NCBI GenBank assembly: GCA_964023205.1
Contig: OZ026835.1
Location: 181,501-245,500 of the forward strand
DNA: 64,000 nucleotides
From: Lutraria lutraria
Lineage: Eukaryota > Mollusca > Bivalvia > Venerida > Mactridae
Reading direction: 5' to 3'
Shown here: in pieces, positions 38,641 to 46,690 of the stretch
How positions within the stretch are numbered: position 1 is the first letter of the stretch
Layout: every line of letters begins with the position of its first letter
The notes under the pieces: model-generated
The model's input: only the letters and a program-made list of their open reading frames with translations
The model's database searches: none
Told to the model about the DNA's origin: nothing
Position numbers and translations under genes: made by a program

Positions 38641-39451
38641 AGATTTATGGGCACATGGGAACAACACCTATATTAATCTTCAAACGTTATGTTTGTACTT
38701 AGAGAATTATCCGAATGCAGAAGATGCAAACTTTTTACTGCTTTGTTTTAGTGAAGGTTTCAAACTGCACTATAATGGTTCAAGACTGCGGATTAGGTCT
38801 AATAATTTAATATCTGCAAGACAGAATAGCACAATTCTGAACACAAAATTATTCGAGTATAGAGCATTAGATAGAGTTATTGGGCCATTTTGTGTTCCTC
38901 CAATTTCTAATTTACGTGTTAACCAAGTCGGGTTGGTACCAAAAAGTTGTGGGGGTTGGCGTATAACTACAAATTTGTCGTTTCCTAACGGTTTGAGTGT
39001 AAATGATTTTGTTGAGCCGAGCTATTGTAGAGAACAATATTCAAAGTTTGATAGCGAGGTTAATATTGTGCAACGCATTGGATGTCAAGCTTACATGGCA
39101 ATTTAAAGGCGGACATTGAATCAGCCTTTAATCTTTGTCCGATTTGGCCCAGTGATTGTGATTTGTTAGGTATTCAGACTGATGCTGGTTATTGGATCCA
39201 AAAAATGCTTCCGATGGGGGCTTCTTGCTTGTGTTTTACTTTCAAAAAATGTTCTCCTTTTATTCAGAGGATAGTGTCTCGAGAATCCTTATCTCACAAT
39301 ATTGACCATTTATTAGATGATTTCTTTATGGCAGGTGCTACTTATGGGGAATGCTTCCACATAGTTAGCACATTTGAATCTGTTTGTTCCTCTTTAGGAG
39401 TTCCTCTTAGTAAAGCCAAAAAAAAGAAGGACCGATCACAAAATTAACGTT
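38641..39451 (+). pseudogene. DIRS-type reverse transcriptase, frameshifted
   Basis: Begins with YLENYPNAEDANFLLLCF and FKLHYNGSRL, the usual lead-in of DIRS-order polymerases, then VGLVPKSCGGWRITTNLSF and GLSVNDF, matching the first reverse-transcriptase blocks. A frameshift near 39,100 joins IGCQAYMA to KADIESAFNLCPIWP (the block with the first catalytic Asp). LPMGASCLCFTFKK and HNIDHLLDDFFMAG follow, the latter carrying the catalytic Asp-Asp pair (LDDFF in place of the YxDD of LTR elements). Further frame changes around 39,415-39,455 separate PLSKAKK from GLELDS. It would copy element RNA into DNA in an intact copy; at least two indels prevent that here. Confidence 0.85.
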
Positions 39452-40160
39452 TTGGGTCTAGAACTGGACTCGGTTAATCAGAAAATCAGTATCCCAGAAG
39501 ATAAGATACACAAAGCCCGTGAAGCATTAACCAGTTTAATTGGTAGTAAAACACTTAGGTTAAAACAATCTTTTGTTGGTTTGATTAATTTTATTTGCAA
39601 AGCTATTCTCGCGGGCAGAGCGTTTAATCGCAGAATTTATTATGCTATGGCTAAAGTTAAGAAACCACACCATTTTGTTAGAGTTAATGAAGGTCTAATG
39701 GAAGATGCTAAAGTATGGTTGATTTTCATAACGCATTTTAATGGTTCGTGTACTTTTAATGAACTGAATTGGTCTGAAGATAATGATTTAGATTTTTACA
39801 CTGATGCGTCCGGGAATAGAAAGTTGGGATGTGGCTGTTTATTTAAAGGCCATTGGTGTGTTTTCAGCTGGCCAGATATGTGGGATGATACGGTATTTAA
39901 GGATATAACATATTTAGAGCTGCTGCCGATATGTTTAGAATTTTGTATTTGGCGCCATGAATTGTCTTATAAAAAGATAGTTCTGAGATCAGATAACCAA
40001 TCTTTGGTCGAAATAATAAACCAAAAATCATCTAAGAACAAAAGAGTAAAGCAATTTATAAGATTCCAAGTATTAATGACTGGTCAATAATACACAAGTC
40101 AAAATGTGCATATTTTGGGTAAGAGAAACACGATTTGTGATGGTATTAGTCAATTTCAGT
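39452..40160 (+). pseudogene. RNase H domain of the DIRS polyprotein
   Basis: Continues the polymerase: GLELDSVNQKISIPEDKI and LRLKQSFVGLINFICKAI form the connection (thumb) region. The RNase H fold then shows the acidic residues DFYTDASG, YLELLPI and LRSDNQSLVEIIN in the expected order. An in-frame TAA at 40,088-40,090 ends the 212-codon open stretch, but after it the coding pattern continues with VHILGKRNTICDGISQF, the usual last block (H-x-x-G-x-x-N-x-x-x-D) carrying the final acidic residue. RNase H removes RNA from the RNA-DNA hybrid during element replication. The stop and the upstream frameshifts make it non-functional. Confidence 0.85.
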
Positions 40161-40229
40161 GGACACGTGTTTCCGGTCACTTCAGGTACATGCTTCAAAG
40201 CAGCCAATTCCATTTTCAGCCTGAGGTAG

Positions 40230-40730
40230 ACAGATTATAACAGTCTTCACTAGCGGAAAGTACAATTCAGAAGTATAATCATGAAATGTCTGCATTTGAA
40301 CAATTTTGTAGGGAAAATGGGCTCGGGGTAAAATGGGCGCCGTCCAGTGCTATGATTTCGGATTACATTGCTTTTATGTCGCTTAATAAATACTCATATT
40401 GTTTTGTAAGTGGTCATGTAACAGCCATATGTTGTACATGTAAAATAAGTGGTTGTAGAGATAATACCAAACAGTTTTTAATTAAATCATTACTGAAAGG
40501 GGTGCACAGAACAAGATGCACACAGTATTCTAGATGCCCTATTACTTGGGATATACTGTTGACCTTACTGCAAGCACTCCCCAAAGCTTGCCGTTCTCAA
40601 TTTAAGACAATGCTGTTTTCAGCGGCTTTTTCTCTAGCCCATGTTACTAAGCTTTGTTAAGGTTATCTGAATTCACAGTGGGGAAAAGAGCTCAACCAAG
40701 TCAGTACTTTGGTATGAAAACTACCTGATT
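40230..40730 (+). pseudogene. Tyrosine recombinase, N-terminal part only
   Basis: After QSSLAESTIQKYNHE comes MSAFEQFCRENGLG and a helical region of about 120 residues (YIAFMSLNKYSYCFVSGHV, IKSLLKGVHRTRC, PITWDILLTLL) typical of the core-binding domain of retrotransposon tyrosine recombinases. This domain grips DNA while the catalytic domain swaps strands to integrate circular element DNA. A frame change near 40,655 leads to LRLSEFTVGKRAQ, which would carry the first catalytic Arg (box A). The rest of the catalytic domain (His-x-x-Arg and the Tyr nucleophile) is absent; a 66-bp tandem repeat begins about 70 bp later. It lies directly after RNase H with no methyltransferase between. Confidence 0.75.
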
Positions 40731-40796
40731 AAAGTTATGTTGGAAAAAAGCGTGATTTATTCCTAAATTATTGTAAGCATGGTTATTTTGCTAATC

Positions 40797-41116
40797 AATT
40801 TGAAAAGCATGCGGTATCTGACTAAATTTGAAAAGCATGTGGTATCATGCAGATAATTTCATTGAAAAAGCATGTGGTATCTTGCTAAATTTGAAAAGCA
40901 TGTGGTATCATGCGAATAATTTCATTGGAAATGCATGCGGTATCTTGCTAAATTTGAAATGCATATGGTATCATGTAAATAATTTCATTGGAAAAGCATG
41001 CGGTATGTTGATAAATGTGAAAAGCATGTGGTATCATGCAATAATTTCATTGGAAAAGCATGCGGTATCTTGATAAATTTGAAAAGCATGTGGTATCATG
41101 CAATTAATTTCAAAGA
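40797..41116. repeat. About 66-bp tandem repeat, about five copies
   Basis: Each unit holds two related half-units, one with AAATTTGAAAAGCATGTGGT and one with TTTCATTGGAAAAGCATGCG, each followed by GTATC or GTATG. Both halves contain GCATGYGGTAT, so the unit probably arose by duplicating a half of about 33 bp. It sits where the recombinase catalytic domain would be. Confidence 0.9.
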
Positions 41117-41219
41117 ATGTGGAATTTATTGCTTCTCATTTATACATTTTAAGTAATTTATGTTCTTTTTAATGAGTGAGATATTTAATTAAAATTTAAT
41201 TGTTTTAGAAATAGTTTAT

Positions 41220-41493
41220 AAATTTAAAAGTTTGTATAGGATTTGCCATAATGCCTTTTTAGGCCGGCGATCCGATTTTAGTAGCTAAATTAAAAAGTAT
41301 AGTTATTTCCACATGGAGACCGTTGCCGGGTCCGTGTGAAGAAGTAGGACAACATTTTCAAATTTGTATAGGATTAGCCATATTGCCATGATCAAATTAT
41401 TAGGCCGGCGATCCGAATTTGGCTTTTAATGTTCAGTCAGTATTAATTTCCCATGGAATCCGTTGTCGGGTCCATGTGGTTTGAAGGGGAAAT
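41220..41493 (+). repeat. Two-copy direct repeat with a hairpin in each copy
   Basis: TTTGTATAGGAT, then GCCATA, then TTAGGCCGGCGATCCGA occur in both halves, about 132 bp apart (TTTGTATAGG at 41,231 and 41,363). Each ends in a stem-loop: CACATGGAGAC with GGGTCCGTGTG in copy 1, and CCCATGGAATCC with GGGTCCATGTGG in copy 2. The stem is kept although the bases differ, which could mean a structured RNA segment. It lies inside the retrotransposon, between the recombinase remnant and the hydrolase-like domain. Confidence 0.75.
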
Positions 41494-41903
41494 AAGCGGT
41501 AGGTGAAAACCGTTTTTAGCCACCACACCGTGTAATATGTGCACATGGAATCAGTTTAAATAAGGATAGTTTGGTGTGTGATGAGATACATAAGTACACT
41601 GTAAATATGTGTGCGTTTATTGAACGTATTTGGTTGATGTTGCAATTGATTGGTTGAGCTCAGTGGTTTTTCACCTTCTATAACAGAAGCCTTTAAAAGG
41701 CCTCTTCCCAATTGAAAATTTCTTTAAAATCATGCAGTTTTCCGAAAAATCCAAACTTACACCAGCTATTTTGTTTCCCAAATCAACAATTTTAGCAGTA
41801 ATTCTTCCCAAAATCAACAGGTTAAGGCCTCTTCCCAATGCAGAGAGAAAAAAAACACTGGTCAGCTGTTAGAGTTTGTATTAGTCAATTTTGTTGTACT
41901 TGT
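41494..41903 (+). other. Non-coding interior of the retrotransposon
   Basis: No coding pattern is seen. AAGGCCTCTTCCCAAT occurs at about 41,698 and again at 41,824, a short direct duplication. GCCTTTAAAAGGC near 41,690 is a short palindrome. Confidence 0.5.
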
Positions 41904-42460
41904 AACTAATACACGGCTAGCTTCATGATCGACAGTATGGATCATTGGTTCGTCCAATTTGTCAGGGTCCTTGGTTTAGGGAAATTTGGGGTAGATACAT
42001 TTTGGAATTACAAAAGTGGTATGAAATTAGTTCATGTTTTGGAGTCATTAGACTATATGACGGTGTTATACCCAGTATTTGATCTTATAATAATTTTTGT
42101 GGTGGTAATGATATAGGTCTTAAACCTATGGTTGAGGTGACTTGGGAATTCGATCCCCTTTTGAAGGAAATTAAGTCCATATTTCCCCATTCCCTGATTG
42201 CCTGGTCCCAAATTTTTACCCAGGCAATATTGGCGTTATATTCCATTAATTACTGTGGCAGACAAAATTCGAAAACGTATTAATAGTTGTCTCAGCTCTT
42301 TTGTAATTAAAAATGGTGGCCGTGCCATTAAATACCCAGACATATAACCGGATCCAAAATTTATCCAGGACGATGGGGTCCAATTATCCTCCGTCCTGGG
42401 TTGTGCTATAATGCTTAACACGTTGTCCGGGGCTACATTGACTTTTACGGAAAGCGGAAA
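41904..42460 (+). pseudogene. SGNH-hydrolase-like domain of the DIRS element
   Basis: Motifs of the SGNH (GDSL-type) hydrolase fold appear in order but in three frames. WIIGSS at 41,938-41,955 is block I with the nucleophile Ser. FWNYKSGMKLVHVLESL follows in a second frame, then PVFDLIIIF. GGNDIGLKP from 42,101 in the third frame is block III (G-x-N-D). PLLKEIKSIFPHSLIAWSQI continues that frame, then KIRKRINSCLSSFVIKNGG and RAIKYPDI return to the second. The last block, where families have Asp-Gly-Val-His, reads DDGVQLSS at about 42,369, so the catalytic His is Gln here. From memory, Ngaro-type elements can carry such a domain; its function in them is not settled. This copy is dead by frameshift and by the missing His. 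Confidence 0.7.
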
Positions 42461-42892
42461 TGTTTTTTTTTTCCTAATTAGAACTGTGTTATGATATACA
42501 TGGTACATGTCTTGTTGACTATTTTAAAGTTTATTACATTTGTAAAAGTATGAAAATATACTCATTTATAGAAACACACACGACTGGTTTTATTTCGGTT
42601 TGTTAACTATCATGAAAATACATCAAATGGAATTACCACACTTAAGTTTTACATTTTGGCCGCAGGTATCATGTATTTCATTGGATTGTATAGGTACTTT
42701 CATTAATTTTGTCAGGATACAATGAAATAATACCTCACAAACATTGGGGAAGATACAGAGTGTGCGTTTTTGAACGGACTGAGTATACATTGGGTATAAA
42801 TTCATGGTGGTTGTTATGGAAGCAGTCACTGTGGATTTATAACTTAATTAGCATTGGTAATTTGGTATACATTTGTTCATGGCTGGTTAGGA
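42461..42892 (+). other. Non-coding 3' interior of the retrotransposon
   Basis: Region between the hydrolase-like domain and the right-hand repeats. I see no coding pattern; overlapping short frames on both strands are not convincing. Confidence 0.5.
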
Positions 42893-42976
42893 GTTATGAT
42901 AGACCGCTTGTGGCGGAAGGTCCATTCTCTCCGCTCTGCTTCGCTCACGTCCCTTTTTGGCATTTTCTATCATAAC
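42893..42976. repeat. Inverted repeat at the left edge of B1
   Basis: GTTATGATAG at 42,893-42,902 is the perfect complement of CTATCATAAC at 42,967-42,976, with 64 bp of locally GC-richer sequence between (contains CTCCGCTCTGCTTCGCTCAC). The right arm lies near the start of B1 and recurs in B2 at 43,630-43,639; the left arm is not repeated before B2. Confidence 0.7.
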
Positions 42977-43148
42977 AGTGGTGACCGATGACGGAACATA
43001 CTGTACTTGACATTTAAAAGAATATGCTTATTGTTTATTTATACATGTATGTTTATACAATTCCAGCCATGACAAATATATTGCCATACCTTAAATTAAA
43101 ATAAATGAATTGAACTTATTACATAGTTGTAGTTTCTATGGTAAGACA
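42958..43148 (+). repeat. Split direct repeat B1
   Basis: Matches 43,621-43,811 with a constant offset of 663 bp; TGGCAT and CTATCATAACAGTGGTGACC start it and GGTAAGACAA ends it. The visible differences are CATTTTC versus CATATTC near the left edge and TTTCTATGG versus TTTCTGTGG near the right edge. B1 runs directly into A2. Confidence 0.95.
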
Positions 43149-43332
43149 ATGTAAAGTTTATTAGCTCGAGAATAAACCATTTGTCTTACCCAGAAACGTT
43201 ATAAATCAATAACGCTCAGCGATTGGTTAATCCAGAGGCTATATTTAGATGGGTATATAAGGAGCAGATTGGAGCTAAAACAGTCTTTTCATTCCTTGAC
43301 TTCGAAGAGATCAGTCGTAAGTTGATTAATTT
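43149..43332 (+). repeat. Split direct repeat A2 (full-length form)
   Basis: Directly follows B1 and matches A1 (36,808-36,912) on both sides of a 79-bp segment found only here (43,212-43,290). The B1-A2 join reads GGTAAGACAATGTAAAG. The trinucleotide AAT at this join also begins A1, as expected if it were the circle-junction sequence used by the recombinase. Confidence 0.9.
43222..43285 (+). promoter_or_regulatory. Promoter-like segment in A2: CCAAT and TATA motifs
   Basis: GATTGGTTAA at 43,221-43,230 contains an inverted CCAAT box, and GGGTATATAAGG has a TATA box at 43,254-43,260. A start site would be expected about 25-30 bp later, near AAACAGTCTTTTC (43,278-43,290). In this element class the terminal repeats carry the promoter, so A1 would be expected to hold the same segment; it does not in this copy. 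Confidence 0.5.
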
Positions 43333-43447
43333 CCGCTCCCTCCCACCCAACGGTTTATATATACAATTTTGCTGCTGAGTATTTTTGTATTTTGCAGATC
43401 AACAATCTTGGAAATAGATGAAAAGCGTCTATTGTGTAGGATTCGTC

Positions 43448-43597
43448 ATGGCTGGTCAAAAAGACACTGTTACAAAGGTGTCGGGTACATTCTATCCAAT
43501 GATTGAAGACGTTTGTAGTGTTTTATACAATAGGACTTATCAGCGACCGTTGTCGGGAGCTGAACAAAATGTTTGTCTTACAGCTTGGTTAATTTAA
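43448..43597 (+). other. 49-codon open frame between A2 and B2
   Basis: ATG to TAA, beginning MAGQKDTVTKVSGTFYPMIE and ending VCLTAWLI. I recognise no family. It lies in the unrepeated spacer between A2 and B2, so it would be part of the element if the ends are correctly placed. It could be the residue of an ORF start or simply chance. Confidence 0.25.
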
Positions 43598-43620
43598 GTG
43601 AAGTTTATGATATACTTTGC

Positions 43621-43811
43621 TGGCATATTCTATCATAACAGTGGTGACCGATGACGGAACATACTGTACTTGACATTTAAAAGAATATGCTTATTGTTTA
43701 TTTATACATGTATGTTTATACAATTCCAGCCATGACAAATATATTGCCATACCTTAAATTAAAATAAATGAATTGAACTTATTACATAGTTGTAGTTTCT
43801 GTGGTAAGACA
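43621..43811 (+). repeat. Split direct repeat B2, right end of the element
   Basis: Near-perfect copy of B1. The match stops at GGTAAGACAA, where B1 continues into A2 (TGTAAAG) and B2 into flanking DNA (AGACAATGC). This marks the right terminus of the retrotransposon. Confidence 0.95.
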
Positions 43812-43812
43812 A

Positions 43813-46490
43813 AGACAATGCTTAGACTTTAATGACGAAGGTCAATATCACGTGGCATCAACAGTTATGGATGTTAACAATACATATTGTCTTCAGCGCT
43901 CATTACCAACGCTGCACAAATGAAAAAATTTGATAAACAGCATCATAAGCATATTAATTTTACGAGTATTAAACAAAGGCTTTTAAGTGTAACATAATAT
44001 ATATGGTACAAATGCTAAAATTGAAGAAGCAATGCCTAAGGATTGGCACATGCTAAAATTCGACCCATGAACAGATGGTCCACACAATAAATTTAGATAG
44101 TTCCATGTACACATTTTAGTAACTTTTGTGTACCTAATTGTTAAGACATGTTTGTACCATTAATATGATGTAGTAGAAATGGAAACATGTATTTTAATTG
44201 AAAACATTATTTTAGTGCCACAATCATAGTTGTTTTCCTTTGAAAAGATCAAAGCTGTTTCCATCGTCAGAATTATATCTCGGTCTACAAAAGAAATTAG
44301 AATGTTGAATTATTCTAACATGAGAAAAGTTGTCTGAAATAACAATTTTACTGTACTTTTGTCCTATCGGAGTTCCATTAACTATTTTCGGCGTAATTTG
44401 TTTTATTTTTCATAGTAACATTGTCTCGCAACTGACTCATTCATGCAACCATTTGCACAGATATTAACAGTCACATTTTTTGGCTCCATTGCCCAACCAA
44501 AATAATGAATACAGGATAGACAAGAGTATTTCGAATGAACGTTTCGTGTTAGTTGAATATAAGTATTTACAACACTCACATATAGAAGGAAAATACAGAG
44601 TGTTTCGAAAAATGAATTGAAGTGTGTTTCTATGTAAGACTTATTTACTTCACAGTCCATCTAACAATCATTATTATTACATTGTGGATAATCACCTAGA
44701 GGTTGGACAAAACTAATTTATATAAGAAAAGGATTTCTAGAAAAACAAAGCAATAAAACCTTAATTGTCTAAAGTACTATTTTCTCGAACCTAAAACCTC
44801 ACAAAATATATAACAAAACATTCGGGGACCTCGGAATACTCCTCGGAATGGTACACATCAAAGAAAAACAACATGTATTTGAACAACAAAGCTTATACCA
44901 ATATTCCCTCTCCCGACTTTCTCGATAACAATGAGCTATAGCTGTTGACGTCCGGGATAAGTTTTTATCGGCACAAGAGCAAGCCATTATTTAAGGGATT
45001 TGATCTTAAGTATGATATCAATCTGCTATTCTCGGTAGCTATTTATTCTATTGCAGGAAAGCAGACATCCCTGTGTATTTACTTCGGTGGCAGTCAAGAT
45101 GATAAAATATTGAATTGCAACCCATCCATAGTATCCTTCTTTTATTACAACAATAATTTCAATTTATTGGGTTTGGAACGTCATTTCTCTGCCTGAAGAA
45201 ATGCTTTGAAATCTTGCCATTGTCAGGATTATTTGAAAGGAATATATGCCATGAATTGATGGCACCATGAGATGATTTGAACAAATTCTTCATACATTTA
45301 ATTTTCTAGGAGTCCGATACATATATTTATCAGGTATAGCTACCTTTATGCCCAGTTACTAATACTGCATCACTTCACAATATTTTTTGCATAATGATCT
45401 TCATATATACTGCTTACCTTAAGATAATAGAAAAAAGTAAAGAAATGTCTCTGACAATATTTTTCTTCTGAGTAAAAATGTTCTTTAAGCTTTCTGAAAT
45501 CAACTAAGAGGACGTACGGAGACGTAACGTCCTTCATCACGTGAATCATATGATATCAATAGCTGTTTAATTAGTACAATATGATTTTGGCGCCATTTGA
45601 ATACTGTGGGGCCATGAAACTTACTACAGCATATAAGCATCGCCTTAAAATTTGGCGGTAGGAAAATTGTGTCAGTTGGGACCGTGTTATGGTAAAATCT
45701 GTAACATCTTTTATTTCATGATGAAACCTATAATAAAATGATTTCTTTATTCCACGATGGACTTCAGAAGAAAAAATTATCCATCTACATTAAGCCATCG
45801 ATCAAGTATAAGATAATGTAAAACAAATCATAATTTACAGCTGTGCAAGCTAATTTGCGTACATGCAAACATCAGCATTTCTATGCTCGCGAAAATTATA
45901 ATGCATTGCACAACACATATAGCCGGAGATACATTGCAACATATTTGATAACTGACATACATAAAGTCGGTACATTCTAACTAAAAGCGAAAACTTTGTA
46001 ATATAGTAAGCCACTATACAAAGGACACTTCTGTGGTGAAATACATGTATTAAGAACATTTTTCGAAATAAAAGGACCAATTAATCGTGGCTGTGTTCAT
46101 TCTAAATACTAAGTAAACACACTTATAGTCGGTAAAAAAACGTTAAATGTAAAATTTGTTTCAATAACGAATTCAACGAATGATTGAATGAAAAGAAACA
46201 ATAGCAAAACTCGTAATTTGTAATATTTGGAAATCTGCGTTCTCCGGATAATAAAATCCCGCCATATTTACGGTACCCATTAAAAATAACAAGCAATAAA
46301 AATGGCGAATGTCATACAAAAGTCTAGACCCGCTAATTTTTTTATGATGAACGACAAATTCACCATAACATTATGTAGAATTGGTTCAAAGAACATATTG
46401 TCATTTTTGAATTTCCATGTTTACATAGATGTATGCTTGTTATATCATGCAGACTTCATGAAAGATTCCTACATTCCGTAATACATTCAA
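43813..46490. other. AT-rich intergenic DNA, no gene recognised
   Basis: No domain-bearing frame. Near 45,505-45,600 are GACGTAACGTCC, TCACGTGA and TTTGGCGCCA, motifs that resemble CRE, E-box and E2F sites, but nothing else supports a promoter. Confidence 0.45.
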
Positions 46491-46690
46491 CATGTGCGAG
46501 GGCATTATACAGTCATTCCTGTGTTGGCGACCATCTCCGAATAAAGTCCACACTGTGAATAAATGTAATTCTTTTCAAAACTGCCATATACTATTGAGTA
46601 CAAAACGACCTCTGAATAAAGGTCAACTGTCAACAAAGGCCACATTTTGTCGTTCCCAACGATGGTCTTTGTTCACAGATTTGATTGTAT
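46491..46690. repeat. Possible dispersed repeat with degenerate internal units
   Basis: CGACCATCTCCGAATAAAGT, CGACCTCTGAATAAAGGTCA and later AACGATGGTCTTTGTTCACA are diverged versions of one motif, partly in inverted order, with CTGTGAATAAA and CTGTCAACAAAGG between. From memory, sequences of the type GGCCACCTCTGAATAAAGG are dispersed in invertebrate genomes. I see only one copy here. Confidence 0.35.

Larger units (their letters stand above)
36808..43812 (+). mobile_element. DIRS-order (Ngaro-like) tyrosine-recombinase retrotransposon, decayed
   Basis: This 7.0 kb element has split direct repeats: A1 at the left end, then the genes, then B1, A2, a spacer and B2 at the right end. B1 and B2 are near-identical over about 191 bp (offset 663). 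A1 and A2 share about 100 bp, with a 79-bp gap in A1. All genes are on the + strand in the order gag, reverse transcriptase, RNase H, tyrosine recombinase N-terminus, SGNH-like domain. Elements of this order integrate through a circular DNA and a tyrosine recombinase, so they lack LTRs and target duplications. Split direct repeats, no visible methyltransferase between RNase H and recombinase, and an SGNH domain point to the Ngaro branch over DIRS1. Every gene is frameshifted or truncated, so it is not autonomous. Confidence 0.85.

Noticed and set aside
38275..38676. A separate cysteine-rich protein gene
   Set aside because: The Cys/His segment fits the end of the DIRS gag and lies between gag and polymerase remnants in the right order.
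36808..43812. An LTR retrotransposon
   Set aside because: There are no long terminal repeats with TG...CA ends. The A1/B1-A2/B2 layout, the LDDFF motif and the recombinase domain fit the DIRS order instead.
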